64,000 nucleotides of DNA from Croceibacterium aestuarii (GTDB taxonomy: Bacteria; Pseudomonadota; Alphaproteobacteria; Sphingomonadales; Sphingomonadaceae), in the NCBI RefSeq assembly GCF_030657335.1, contig NZ_CP131039.1, positions 496,001 to 560,000 of the forward strand. The letters run 5' to 3'. Positions 28,495 to 36,408 of this stretch are shown here, piece after piece; positions within the stretch are counted from its first letter, which is position 1, and every line of letters begins with the position of its first letter. The notes under the pieces are model-generated. The model had not been told where the DNA came from, made no database searches, and saw nothing but the letters and a program-made list of their open reading frames with translations. The position numbers and the translations under genes were made by a program.

Positions 28495-30879
28495 TCAGGC
28501 CATCAGTTGCACTTTAGGCTTGGGCCTCAACTTCACCAGAAAGTCCCAACCCATCAGTAGCGCGCCGGCGGAGAACACCACGTCGCCCGGCAGGCGCATC
28601 CACTGCCAGAACAGGGTGGTGTCGTAGAACGCCTGGCTGCGGGCCCACGCCAGCCCGTGTTCGTATACCGCGTCGAGTTGCGGCCAACCGATGGGGAAGA
28701 AGTGCAGGAATATCCACATCAGCAGGGCGACGTTGTAGCACCAGAAGGCGATGCGTCCCCAACGCTCGTCGAACTCAGCCTCGGGGCCAGCGCGATAGCG
28801 CAGGCAGAAGTAGATCAGCCCCAGCGCGAGCAGGCCGAACGCCCCGAACAGCGAGGTGTGCGCGTGATTCAGCGTCAGGAAGGTGCCGTGCTCGTAGTAG
28901 TTGACGAGCGGCGCGTTGAGCGTGCCGCCGCCGAAAACCCCGGCGCCTACGAAGTTCCAGAACGCCGAGCCGAGAATATAAAGATAGGCGAGACCGTAAT
29001 CAAACGTCACGGCGCCCTTGATCAGACGATGCTGCGAGATCGCCTCGAGGATCAGCAGGACCAGCGGCAGGACCTCGATGAATGAGAACATCGAGCCGAG
29101 CGGAACCCACATGCTCGGTCCGCCGCCCCAGTACAGGTGGTGGCCTGTGCCGAGTACGCCGCCGAGGAAGATCAGGATCAGCTCCAGATAGACCGAGCGC
29201 TCCGCCAGCTTGCGCGAGACCAGGCCCAGCGACATCAGCAGGTACGCGCTCATCGCCACGGCGAAGAACTCGAACGACTGCTCGACCCACAAGTGCACAA
29301 CCCACCAGCGCCAGAAGTCGGTGATGGTGAAGCTCTTCTCGATCCCCGTGAGCGGGACCATGCCGAAGATATAGAGCACTGCCACGTTGATGGTCGCCGC
29401 CCAGATCAGATGCTCCAGCCGGATGCGTCCGCTCCAGAACTGCCGTGTTGCTTCGACCAGGGTGTCGCGGCTTGGCCACAAGGCGCGGAACATCAGCACG
29501 CTCCAGCTCAGTAGGGCGACGAAGAACAGGATCTGCCAGAAGCGGCCGAGCTGGATGTACGACAGGCCCTGGTTGCCGAACCAGAACCAGCCCTTGTCGA
29601 TCACCCCCTGGATGCCGAGGTAGTTGCCGAGGAGGGCGGCGGCGACGACGAACAGCGAGACCCAGAACAGCAGATCGACGAGGAAGCCCTGCCCCTTGGC
29701 CTCACGCCCACCGGCGATCGCCGGGGCGATGAAAAGGCCGCTGGCGATCCAACCCAGGCCAATCCAGACGATCGGCGCCTGCAAGTGAAAGCTGCGCAGG
29801 AAGTTGAACGGCAGAATGTAATTGAGCTGGATGCCGTAGAAGGTTTCCCGTTCGTAATAAGAGTGGGCCATGATCGCCCCGGCGGCCTGCGAGGCGAGGA
29901 ACACCAGCGCCACGACGACGAAATACTTGCCGCACTTCTTCTGGCTTGGCGTCAGGGGAAGGTAGCGCGCCAGTCCGCGCTCCATCGGCGCATCGTCCGG
30001 GTGGTCGAGATAGGCGCGGTAGAGCCACAGCACGAACCCCATCGCGAAGAACGTGAAGCAGAAGCTGATCCACGTCCAATGGAAGGTGTTGGTGGTCGGG
30101 GTGTTGCCCACGCTCGGCTCGAACGGCCAGTTCTCCGTCCACGAAGTGTTGACCCTGTCGGGCCGGCGGGCGACCGTGGTGATCGCCGAATAGATGATAA
30201 AATCCGCCGTCTGCTTGCGCAGGGCAGGATCGAGGCTCTTGGCCGGAACCCAGCCCGCCGAGAGGTTTTCGGTGCTGAGCTTGGTTGTCAGTTCGTCCTG
30301 AAGTTGTCGGACCGCGTTGGCCACCGGATCCGGCAGCACAACCCTGTCCCGCGTCAGATCGATGCCCTGAAGCTGCTTCTGCATCTCGGACGTCGCAGCC
30401 ACGTCGAGCAAAGTTTCGCTCAAGGACGAGGGCGCGGCGGTGGTCGGCTCGGGCGGTGTCCCGGCGGGACCAGTGGTGGCGAGCGACTTGTTGGCCGGCG
30501 GTTTGGTCCCTGGCGGCGGGGCGGTGGAATTCATGAGGCCTTGCTTGGTCAGCGCGCCCAGCCGCACGAGCGCCGAGGCGGTATAGTCCTCGCCGAAATA
30601 GGAGCCCATCCCGTAGATGCTGCCGTAATCCATCAGGTCGGCTTTCTGGAAGCCCCCCTTGCCGGCAATGATGTCCTCGGCGGACATCACCACTTCGCCG
30701 GAGCTGTCCACGAAGACGTCGGGAAACGGCGGTGCTTGCTCGTAGGTCTTGATTGTTGCCCAAGCGAGCAAGCCGAAACACACTATCGCCGTAGCGAGAA
30801 GGACCCACTTGAGAATATTGCTGACGCGATCTTCCGTGACAGGGGCCTCGAACTGCCCCGAAGCATCTACTTCAACCAA
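28495..30879 (-). CDS. norZ: quinol-dependent nitric oxide reductase (qNOR)
   Basis: A single-chain NO reductase of 794 residues that reduces two NO to N2O with quinol. It has a periplasmic N-terminal domain (VVMSAEDIIAGKGGFQKADL, YGSIYGMGSYFGEDYTA) and about 14 helices. Metal-site motifs include WWVVHLWVEQSFEFFA, GTGHHLYWGG and LNHAHTSLFGAFG, with no separate NorC needed. Residues about 113-165 form a Pro/Thr/Ala-rich stretch (STAPPPGTKPPANKS and on) that is absent from typical qNOR and lengthens the domain. The start is a TTG at 30879 with GAGAGG just upstream; no in-frame ATG is near. A detoxification role is likely because no nitrite reductase is nearby. Confidence 0.94.
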   Translation of the reverse strand: MVEVDASGQFEAPVTEDRVSNILKWVLLATAIVCFGLLAWATIKTYEQAPPFPDVFVDSSGEVVMSAEDIIAGKGGFQKADLMDYGSIYGMGSYFGEDYTASALVRLGALTKQGLMNSTAPPPGTKPPANKSLATTGPAGTPPEPTTAAPSSLSETLLDVAATSEMQKQLQGIDLTRDRVVLPDPVANAVRQLQDELTTKLSTENLSAGWVPAKSLDPALRKQTADFIIYSAITTVARRPDRVNTSWTENWPFEPSVGNTPTTNTFHWTWISFCFTFFAMGFVLWLYRAYLDHPDDAPMERGLARYLPLTPSQKKCGKYFVVVALVFLASQAAGAIMAHSYYERETFYGIQLNYILPFNFLRSFHLQAPIVWIGLGWIASGLFIAPAIAGGREAKGQGFLVDLLFWVSLFVVAAALLGNYLGIQGVIDKGWFWFGNQGLSYIQLGRFWQILFFVALLSWSVLMFRALWPSRDTLVEATRQFWSGRIRLEHLIWAATINVAVLYIFGMVPLTGIEKSFTITDFWRWWVVHLWVEQSFEFFAVAMSAYLLMSLGLVSRKLAERSVYLELILIFLGGVLGTGHHLYWGGGPSMWVPLGSMFSFIEVLPLVLLILEAISQHRLIKGAVTFDYGLAYLYILGSAFWNFVGAGVFGGGTLNAPLVNYYEHGTFLTLNHAHTSLFGAFGLLALGLIYFCLRYRAGPEAEFDERWGRIAFWCYNVALLMWIFLHFFPIGWPQLDAVYEHGLAWARSQAFYDTTLFWQWMRLPGDVVFSAGALLMGWDFLVKLRPKPKVQLMA

Positions 30880-30912
30880 AGTACCTCTCCCCTGATCGCC
30901 ACAATTGATTTA

Positions 30913-30933
30913 AATTACATAATCGATGCAATT
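30913..30933. promoter_or_regulatory. dyad in the NO reductase promoter region
   Basis: AATTACAT and ATGCAATT, separated by five bases, form an inverted repeat with one mismatch inside the 81-base gap between nnrS and the NO reductase gene. The half-sites resemble NsrR half-sites, but the two halves are oriented outward rather than in the standard NsrR spacing. The left half shares TACATAAT with the aox/TRIC region. Regulator unknown. Confidence 0.4.
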
Positions 30934-30948
30934 GTCCGGTTGCGGACA
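30933..30948. promoter_or_regulatory. 6-4-6 palindrome after nnrS
   Basis: TGTCCGGTTGCGGACA is a perfect 6-base inverted repeat around four bases. It lies twelve bases after the nnrS stop on that strand. It could form a small hairpin ending nnrS or serve as an operator for the NO reductase gene. No T-run follows it. Confidence 0.35.
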
Positions 30949-30960
30949 CTCTAGGCCCGT

Positions 30961-32175
30961 CTACGTCTTCTTCTTCTTCAAGTTCTGAAACAGTACGGGT
31001 GCATAGGCAATTGCGAACAGCGCGAAGGCGAGCGCCCACAGTCCGCCCGAGAGTTCCAGGCCAACTCGGTAGTCGAGCAAACCGGCCCCCGTGAGCACGC
31101 GCAAGGCGGCACCGGCGGTGACGCAGGCATAGATCGCGGCGGTTGCGGGCCCCGCGCGCAGCGCACGCCCGGTGTGGCCTAGCGAGGCGCGCGTCATCAC
31201 TGCGAGGATCATGGTCGCTATTGCACCGGCGGTCAGGGCATGGACCGCGGCGGTCGGCGGCACCGCGGCTCCAGCGGAGCTGGCACCGAGCAGAAGCAAC
31301 CCGAGCGGGATCCAGGCATATCCGATGTGAAGCACCAGAACGAGCGGATCGCGCCACGTGCGCCACCCTCTCCAGCGGGCGAGCCGAGCGAGCTGAGCGA
31401 GCCCCGCCAGTGCGAGGACAGGCGCAGTCCAAGGCTCCGAGGGGAACACGACCCAACCCGCGAGCGCCACCCCGGTCAGGACGATGATTGCGATATCGAA
31501 CCGGCCCGGCTGGTCTGGAAGTCCGCTCGCGAAGCCCTGCTTGACCAACCAGTTGCGGGTAAATGAAGGGATGATCCGCCCGCCGATAAACGAAACCAGC
31601 ACGACCAGCACCGCGATTGCCGCGTGGCTCGGAACTGTCTCGTCGCCGGGCAGGCCCAGGGCGATGGCATAGTCCAAGGCGTCGACACAGGCCAGGACGA
31701 CCACCATGGCGATCGCAGGCACATTCCGGTTCTTGGCGGCGACGACCTCTCGTCCCGCAATGGCGGCAAAGACCAGGAGAAAGCCGACATCGAGTATCGC
31801 GGCACTGACGAGGCCGATCGTGCCGGAAAACCACACGGCCGCGCGCGCCGCCAGCCACAGCGCGGCCAGGGCGCCGAGCGGCGCGCCGGCTATGGGCAGC
31901 CGGCCGGTCCAGTTCGGTATCGCCGTAAGGAGAAAGCCGACGATGGCCGCTCCGGCGAAACCGAACAACATTTCGTGCCGGTGCCAAGCAAGCGCGGTGA
32001 ATCCACTCGGGAGCGCCATCCCGTAGAGAATCGCGCCCAGCCAGGCGCAGACGGCAAAGGCGGCCCAGGCCGCCGCGAGGAAGAAGAAGGGCCGGAAACC
32101 GCCGCGCAGGATGGGCGGCGCGGCAGCCATGCGCGCCTTTCGCAAGGCAAGCATTTGTTCGCCGCGCGTCAGCAT
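30961..32175 (-). CDS. nnrS: NnrS family heme/copper membrane protein
   Basis: About 404 residues with roughly 12 membrane helices. Family landmarks are GGFRPFFFLAAAWAAFA near the N terminus, LAWHRHEMLFGFAGAAIVGFLLTAIPNWTG (first His pair) and FIGGRIIPSFTRNWL. Residues VHALTAGAIATMILAVMTRASLGHTGR also fit the family. NnrS relieves nitrosative stress in Rhodobacter and Vibrio. The start is uncertain: ATG 32175, ATG 32154 and a TTG at 32208 are all in frame and none has a strong ribosome site. It precedes the NO reductase gene on the same strand. A long antisense-frame reading in the same region is a codon-bias artefact. Confidence 0.9.
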   Translation of the reverse strand: MLTRGEQMLALRKARMAAAPPILRGGFRPFFFLAAAWAAFAVCAWLGAILYGMALPSGFTALAWHRHEMLFGFAGAAIVGFLLTAIPNWTGRLPIAGAPLGALAALWLAARAAVWFSGTIGLVSAAILDVGFLLVFAAIAGREVVAAKNRNVPAIAMVVVLACVDALDYAIALGLPGDETVPSHAAIAVLVVLVSFIGGRIIPSFTRNWLVKQGFASGLPDQPGRFDIAIIVLTGVALAGWVVFPSEPWTAPVLALAGLAQLARLARWRGWRTWRDPLVLVLHIGYAWIPLGLLLLGASSAGAAVPPTAAVHALTAGAIATMILAVMTRASLGHTGRALRAGPATAAIYACVTAGAALRVLTGAGLLDYRVGLELSGGLWALAFALFAIAYAPVLFQNLKKKKT

Positions 32176-32289
32176 TTGCGCATCCCGGCATGTGTGGACT
32201 GTCGGCAAGCGGCATACCGGGCCGGCCCTGGTCGGGCGTCCCGCAATTCTTGCAACAAAGTCTGCAAAGCGCTCAATTCGGCCCGCGCC

Positions 32290-32481
32290 TCAACCGCGGC
32301 CTGTGCCGGAGCGGAGGTCGCGGTCTCTGTCGCTGCGATAGACCCACGCCCTGATTCGAGCGACCGAGCGCCGGAGGCGCTGGAGCCAGGTTGCCTGTTC
32401 CGCAACTCGGCCACCGCGTGCCGCACAGTGTATATCGAGCGGTCCGGGACCAGTGACGGTGCCGCATTCCGGGCAAAACAT
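32290..32481 (-). CDS. small Cys-containing hypothetical protein
   Basis: A possible protein of 63 residues starting MFCPECGTVTGPG, with a CxxC pair and a further Cys, as in half a zinc ribbon. The rest is Arg-rich (WLQRLRRSVARIRAW). Its ATG at 32481 is preceded by AAAGGAGAAAC, the best ribosome site in this stretch, which argues it is real. Its C-terminal part overlaps another open frame (32169-32426) that has a more protein-like composition, so a frameshift is possible. The remaining bases between nnrS and the CopD-like gene hold nothing else that I can support. Confidence 0.4.
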   Translation of the reverse strand: MFCPECGTVTGPGPLDIHCAARGGRVAEQATWLQRLRRSVARIRAWVYRSDRDRDLRSGTGRG

Positions 32482-32510
32482 GATGTTTCTCCTTTATCTC
32501 GATGTCGCGT

Positions 32511-32987
32511 TCAGAAGATCGACCAGCCGTGGCTGCCCGCGACAGCGCCAAAAATGGTGACGAGGCTCAGCACCAGCAGGACGATGTGGGCTCGGCGAAG
32601 CCAGGCGAAGGCAGCGTCTGGCGATTTGGCCGCCCAACCGGAAAACCTGCGGTGCAGAATGAATGGTTCGCCGATAAACAGAATGAACGCAAAGATCAGC
32701 CAGAGGCAGACCATTGCGTGCATCCACCAGAAGGCAAGCCCGTGGAAGCGGTCCCAAAGGTCCAACTTGGCGATCATGTAAAATCCCGTCAGTCCGACCA
32801 GGATGACCGCCGCGCGCGCCTGCCAGACGAAGCGATGCTCGAACGCCTCGAACGCCCGAAGCCGGTCGGCACCGAGTTCTCCCCTGCGCACTGCGGGAAT
32901 CGCCACCGTCGTCGCCATCGCTACCCCCCCGATCCAGATAACGATCCCCAGCACGTGGAGCGCGCGAGCCAGAGCGATATCATCCAT
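32511..32987 (-). CDS. CopD-like four-helix membrane protein
   Basis: A protein of 158 residues with four membrane helices. Conserved His residues are in ALARALHVLGIVIWIGGVAMA, FEHRFVWQARAAVILVGLTG, FWWMHAMVCLWLIFAF and RRAHIVLLVLSLVTIFGAVAG. This pattern of one His per helix suggests heme b or copper binding, as in the CopD/YebZ-like and PuuD N-terminal families. Relatives are common near NO reductase and nnrS genes, so a role in NO or electron handling is plausible but unproven. It diverges from the DUF6522 gene. Confidence 0.7.
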   Translation of the reverse strand: MDDIALARALHVLGIVIWIGGVAMATTVAIPAVRRGELGADRLRAFEAFEHRFVWQARAAVILVGLTGFYMIAKLDLWDRFHGLAFWWMHAMVCLWLIFAFILFIGEPFILHRRFSGWAAKSPDAAFAWLRRAHIVLLVLSLVTIFGAVAGSHGWSIF

Positions 32988-33036
32988 TTTCCGAATCTCC
33001 TGACTGCGTCATTACGCCGCCCCGCGTCGCCAAGAG

Positions 33037-33050
33037 TTGCGCTGGCGCAA
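33037..33050. promoter_or_regulatory. Crp/Fnr-type operator between divergent island genes
   Basis: TTGCGCTGGCGCAA is a perfect 5-4-5 inverted repeat (TTGCG/CGCAA), the spacing used by Crp/Fnr-superfamily dimers. It lies 35 bases before the DUF6522 start and 49 bases before the CopD-like start. The obvious candidate to bind it is the Crp/Fnr regulator encoded at 33408-34100. Confidence 0.55.
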
Positions 33051-33085
33051 ACTCCCGGCGAAAGGAATCGCTATAATGTTCGGTC

Positions 33086-33367
33086 ATGGCTCAGACCATT
33101 TTTCAGGACGGTGACGTGGAGGTCGACGCAACGATCATTGCCGACGGCCTGGGAATGTCGCCCGAACAGGTCCAGGCCGAGATGCGTTCGGGCCGCCTCA
33201 CGGCGATGTGCGAGCGCGGCATAGTTGAGGATGCCAGCACGTTTCGCCTGAGTTTCATGGCTGTAAACCGGCGATTGCATCTGATCGTCGACGCGGCGGG
33301 CGAGGTGCTCCGGCGCTCCGTCCTCACCGGTGGCGATCCGGCCGCCGGAAAGCTGCCTGACTCATGA
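33086..33367 (+). CDS. DUF6522 family protein
   Basis: A small soluble protein of 93 residues. The core MRSGRLTAMCERGIVEDASTFRLSF followed by NRRLHLIVDAAGEVLRRSV matches the DUF6522 family, which is found beside denitrification and NO-response genes. The single Cys in CERG is characteristic. No biochemical function is established. It is preceded by an AAAGGAA ribosome site and a Crp/Fnr-type palindrome. It lies 40 bases before the regulator gene and is probably co-transcribed with it. Confidence 0.8.
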   Translation: MAQTIFQDGDVEVDATIIADGLGMSPEQVQAEMRSGRLTAMCERGIVEDASTFRLSFMAVNRRLHLIVDAAGEVLRRSVLTGGDPAAGKLPDS

Positions 33368-33407
33368 ACCGCTTCCTCTATCGCGGCGTAAACGGCAGGT
33401 TGAGAGA

Positions 33408-34100
33408 ATGAGTTCAAACCATCCTCAAAGGCGCGCCATCGCTGCACTCGATTTGTTCGGCGGACTCCCAAAGGCGGCACTCGAGGAGGTGATCGCATGC
33501 GCGCGCATCCAAACGCTGGCGCGCGGCGCTCGCGTGTTCGATCAAGGCGAGCCGATCGAACGTGCGCATGCTCTGCTGTCCGGCGCCGTCCGCATCTCGC
33601 AGACAGGCAGTGACGGCGGGGAGGTCGTGATCCGCTTCATCGGCCCGGGCGAGGTCTTCGGTAGCGTGGCGATCTTTACTGATCATTGCTATCCGGCTGA
33701 TGGGACGGTGATGGTCGAGTCGACCGAAGTCAGCTGGGCGCGCGCCGAACTGCTGGACCTCATTGCGCGGCATCCGCAAATTGCCTTCGATCTGGTCAAG
33801 ATTGCCGGTCGCCGACTGGAGGAACTGCAGGAGCGGGTACGGGAGATGGCAACGCAACGGGTGGATCGCCGCATTGCGAACGCACTACTTCGACTCGCCC
33901 GGCAGGCCGGGATAACGAGCGACCGCGGCACGCAAATAGTATTTCCCCTGCGGCGAAAGGACATCGCGGAGATATCCGGGACCACGCTTCACACCGTCAG
34001 CCGCACACTCAATAATTGGCGCCGGCGGGGCTTGGTCATCGATGACAAGCTTGGCCTGATTCTGACCTCGCCCGAAGCGCTCGAGCAGGCGACGGAATGA
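33408..34100 (+). CDS. Crp/Fnr-family transcriptional regulator (Dnr/NnrR-like)
   Basis: A protein of 230 residues: a cyclic-nucleotide-type sensor barrel (ARIQTLARGARVFDQGEPIERAH, VVIRFIGPGEVFGSVAIF), a long dimer helix (LEELQERVREMATQRVDRRIANALLRL) and a C-terminal winged helix with recognition helix HTVSRTLNNWRRRG. It lacks the N-terminal Cys cluster of Fnr, so it is not an iron-sulfur oxygen sensor. Dnr/NnrR-type heme-NO sensing is a reasonable guess in this setting. ATG 33408 has GAGAG just upstream. It probably controls the island through the TTGCG-type palindrome at 33037. Confidence 0.85.
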   Translation: MSSNHPQRRAIAALDLFGGLPKAALEEVIACARIQTLARGARVFDQGEPIERAHALLSGAVRISQTGSDGGEVVIRFIGPGEVFGSVAIFTDHCYPADGTVMVESTEVSWARAELLDLIARHPQIAFDLVKIAGRRLEELQERVREMATQRVDRRIANALLRLARQAGITSDRGTQIVFPLRRKDIAEISGTTLHTVSRTLNNWRRRGLVIDDKLGLILTSPEALEQATE

Positions 34101-34161
34101 TGAAGACTGCCCGATAGTCGGATTGGGCGAAACGAGAACGGTAGTAGTCGGGAAGACACAG

Positions 34162-34707
34162 ATGAACGAGACCATTCAATCGCTTTTGATCGATCACGAT
34201 CACATGCGGAAGATGCTGACCTGCTTCGAGGCGCAACTCGACACCTTCGAGCGGGCGGCGCAGCCAGATTACGAAATCCTTGCCGATAGCTTGGCGTATT
34301 GCCGCGAATATCTCGATCAGTGGCACCATCCGCGTGAGGATGCGATGTTCGATTTATTGCAGATGCGCGACGCCGCGAAGGCCGCTTCGCTCAAAGAGCT
34401 TGAAGGCCAGCACAAGAACTTGGCTGCTGCGACCGTTCGCGTGGTTGGGATTTTCAAGGACGTGGCAGAGCGTGGTGCCGTGTACCTGCGAGAGGATCTA
34501 GTGAATTCCGGCCGCGAGCTTTCGGGAGCCTACAAGCATCACCTGAACTGGGAAGAAGCGAATTTCTTTCCCGTCGTGGAAGAAGTGCTTGAGTCGGCAG
34601 ATTGGCAGAGTCTGAGCGAGCAGGTGGCGGTTCCGTCCGATCCACTGGCGGCGAACCTCGTCGACAGTCGGTACGGGTCGCTTCTGAGGGTAATCGCCGC
34701 CATGTGA
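34162..34707 (+). CDS. hemerythrin-like protein
   Basis: A four-helix protein of 181 residues of the hemerythrin HHE family. Candidate diiron ligands are His in LIDHDHMRKML, HH with Glu in QWHHPREDAMF, His in EGQHKNL, and HH with Glu in YKHHLNWEEANFF. Such proteins bind oxygen or NO or repair iron centres damaged by NO. ATG 34162 with GGGAAG upstream is preferred over a TTG at 34123. It follows the Crp/Fnr gene by 61 bases and fits the NO-defence content of the island. Confidence 0.88.
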   Translation: MNETIQSLLIDHDHMRKMLTCFEAQLDTFERAAQPDYEILADSLAYCREYLDQWHHPREDAMFDLLQMRDAAKAASLKELEGQHKNLAAATVRVVGIFKDVAERGAVYLREDLVNSGRELSGAYKHHLNWEEANFFPVVEEVLESADWQSLSEQVAVPSDPLAANLVDSRYGSLLRVIAAM

Positions 34708-34837
34708 CAGACGCTTTGCGGCCGCGACGCAGCAGTGTCCTGGCTGGCGTTCGGGCGCTCTCCTCGTGTTCCTCGGCTGGATCATGAACAACCTCTACAA
34801 GAGGATCATGCCGTCGAATCTGCAAAGGAAAATCGTC

Positions 34838-35755
34838 ATGAGCGTCGCTGATAGCGATGATAAGCCGATTATTATTTCTTCGGCCAGCGCTCGGGGAGGA
34901 TCAGATCCCGAACACGGTAAGGCGGGTCAAACATTACTGCCGATGTTGATTGTGGGGCTGGTTCTCAATGTGGCGGGTGTCACCTTGGTCTGGCGGCTTG
35001 GAGGCGAGGATTTCAATAAGGCCGAGCACAATCGCGCCTTGCAAGACATCATCCCGCGCAGCCGGGGATCGATCGAATTCAAGCATCAGAATATCAGCGC
35101 AGTCTTGCTTGGGCTCGGGCAGCCGTGGATTGAGGGGTACAAACCCGCCGCCAATTTCCAGAACGCATTGGTCGATGGGGTCCTCCGTTGGTTGGATGCC
35201 CGACCGGATTGGCTCGCCACCAAAGAACGGGCGATCCAGACGTCTCGCTTGCGAGAAGCGCCGACACTCTGGATCGGGCCACCGCCGACGCAGCGCAATG
35301 AACCGCCGCCTGTCGATCCGGAATTCATGGCCGCCATTGGGCGCAAGTACGATGTTGCCGAACGGGACGCTCGGAATCGTGCCCTGGGCAAAGCTGGCGA
35401 GGAGATCGTCCTACAGCACGAGCAGAGCAGTTTACGCCAGGCAGGCCGGGAGGACCTAGTCGACAAGGTGCGATGGACCGCTGTCCAGGATGGCGACGGT
35501 TTTGGCTACGACATTGCTAGCTTCGAGGTCGATGGGCGCGAGAGGTTGATCGAGGTAAAGACGACCAACGGATGGGAACGCACACCCTTCCAGATTACGC
35601 GTAACGAATTGGCGGTGGCGGATGCCCGGCGGGATGATTGGCATTTGGTGCGCCTATGGAACTTCGCGCGCGAGCCGAAAGCCTTCGCAATAAGGCCACC
35701 CCTGGAGGCGCACGTCGAATTGACCGCAACGAGCTTTCTCGCCGGTCTGCGATAG
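34838..35755 (+). CDS. DUF3883 (NO VEIN-like) protein with replaced N terminus
   Basis: A protein of 305 residues. From residue about 60 it matches the family (FNKAEHNRALQ, GSIEFKHQNISAVLLGLG, GYKPAANFQNALVDGVLRWL), and it ends in a DUF3883 nuclease-like domain (ALGKAGEEIVLQHEQ, GFGYDIASFEV, LIEVKTTNG). Asp, Glu and Lys in DIAS and EVKT resemble a PD-(D/E)xK core. The usual N-terminal block is missing; a short polar leader and a hydrophobic helix (LLPMLIVGLVLNVAGVTLVW) stand in its place. ATG 34838 follows AAAGGAAAATC. It may be a fusion made by recombination. The role, possibly in DNA defence, is not known. Confidence 0.65.
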   Translation: MSVADSDDKPIIISSASARGGSDPEHGKAGQTLLPMLIVGLVLNVAGVTLVWRLGGEDFNKAEHNRALQDIIPRSRGSIEFKHQNISAVLLGLGQPWIEGYKPAANFQNALVDGVLRWLDARPDWLATKERAIQTSRLREAPTLWIGPPPTQRNEPPPVDPEFMAAIGRKYDVAERDARNRALGKAGEEIVLQHEQSSLRQAGREDLVDKVRWTAVQDGDGFGYDIASFEVDGRERLIEVKTTNGWERTPFQITRNELAVADARRDDWHLVRLWNFAREPKAFAIRPPLEAHVELTATSFLAGLR

Positions 35756-36099
35756 GAGGAGTTGCCGCAGGCTCCATTCCGGAGGATTGCTCAAGACCTT
35801 CCAGCCTTGAACGTGAGAGCAATCGAAGCCAACCCGCGCAATTGGGAATTTGATCCACACCATACCCCGCGATTTGCGGGAAAAGATCAGAACCATTTCA
35901 GTTAGTTAAGGCCGGAATTGGGCTTTGGGCGAAACTGAGTGCTCTGCGAGCCGCGAATTGGATCAGGCGCCCTAACGATCTCAACCCCCTGTTTTGGCAA
36001 AGAATATCATCTGTTGACTGCAGTTTGTTCCCGATTTATTCTCATCACGCCTTCCGCAAGGTGAGCCAGGTTCCTCGGCCCGAAAAAGGAACCTGAATC
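35756..36099. other. gene-free AT-richer stretch in the island
   Basis: These 344 bases hold no frame with a ribosome site and sensible composition. The sequence is visibly richer in A and T than the core genome. It separates the cargo from the integrase module and may include the promoter of the small gene at 36100. Confidence 0.5.
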
Positions 36100-36408
36100 A
36101 TGGCTAGAAAATTCTCATTGCAGGCATATGTGCCTGCGCACGTTTCGGACTGGGTGACCGCTGAAGCGGCACGATGTCAGACAAGCCGAAGCGAATGGGT
36201 CGGCAGCATGCTGACCGACCTCTACGGCGGGCAGGAGCTGCGGACGGCATCCCAGAAGCAGATGGACCTGATGGCCCGAAGGCTGGTGTGGCTGAGCGTT
36301 GCGGTCGATGGCTTGCTCGCCGGCAGTCGCGATCCAGACCTGCGCGAGCAGGTGCATGCCGCCTATCATCGCAAGCTCAAGCGCATGGCGTTGGGAGAGA
36401 GCGAATGA
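36100..36408 (+). CDS. small hypothetical mobile-element protein
   Basis: A protein of 102 residues, ATG 36100 after AAAAAGGAACC. The N-terminal half (FSLQAYVPAHVSDWVTAEA followed by SRSEWVGSMLTDLY) resembles a ribbon-helix-helix dimer fold of small DNA-binding proteins from plasmids and islands. The C-terminal half is helical and basic (YHRKLKRMALGE). It overlaps the next gene by four bases (ATGA). It may regulate the integration module. I do not recognise a named family. Confidence 0.6.
   Translation: MARKFSLQAYVPAHVSDWVTAEAARCQTSRSEWVGSMLTDLYGGQELRTASQKQMDLMARRLVWLSVAVDGLLAGSRDPDLREQVHAAYHRKLKRMALGESE

Noticed and set aside
30904-30919. A classical Fnr/Dnr box (TTGAT....ATCAA) before the NO reductase gene
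   Set aside because: TTGATTTAAATTAC has only one good half; the second half matches at three of five bases.
30872-32215. A 447-codon minus-strand frame overlapping nnrS
   Set aside because: Arg/Ala-rich shadow in another frame; the nnrS frame has clear membrane helices and family motifs.
32169-32426. An 85-codon minus-strand frame upstream of nnrS
   Set aside because: No ribosome site at its start and it overlaps the better-supported 63-codon frame; it is kept only as a frameshift possibility.
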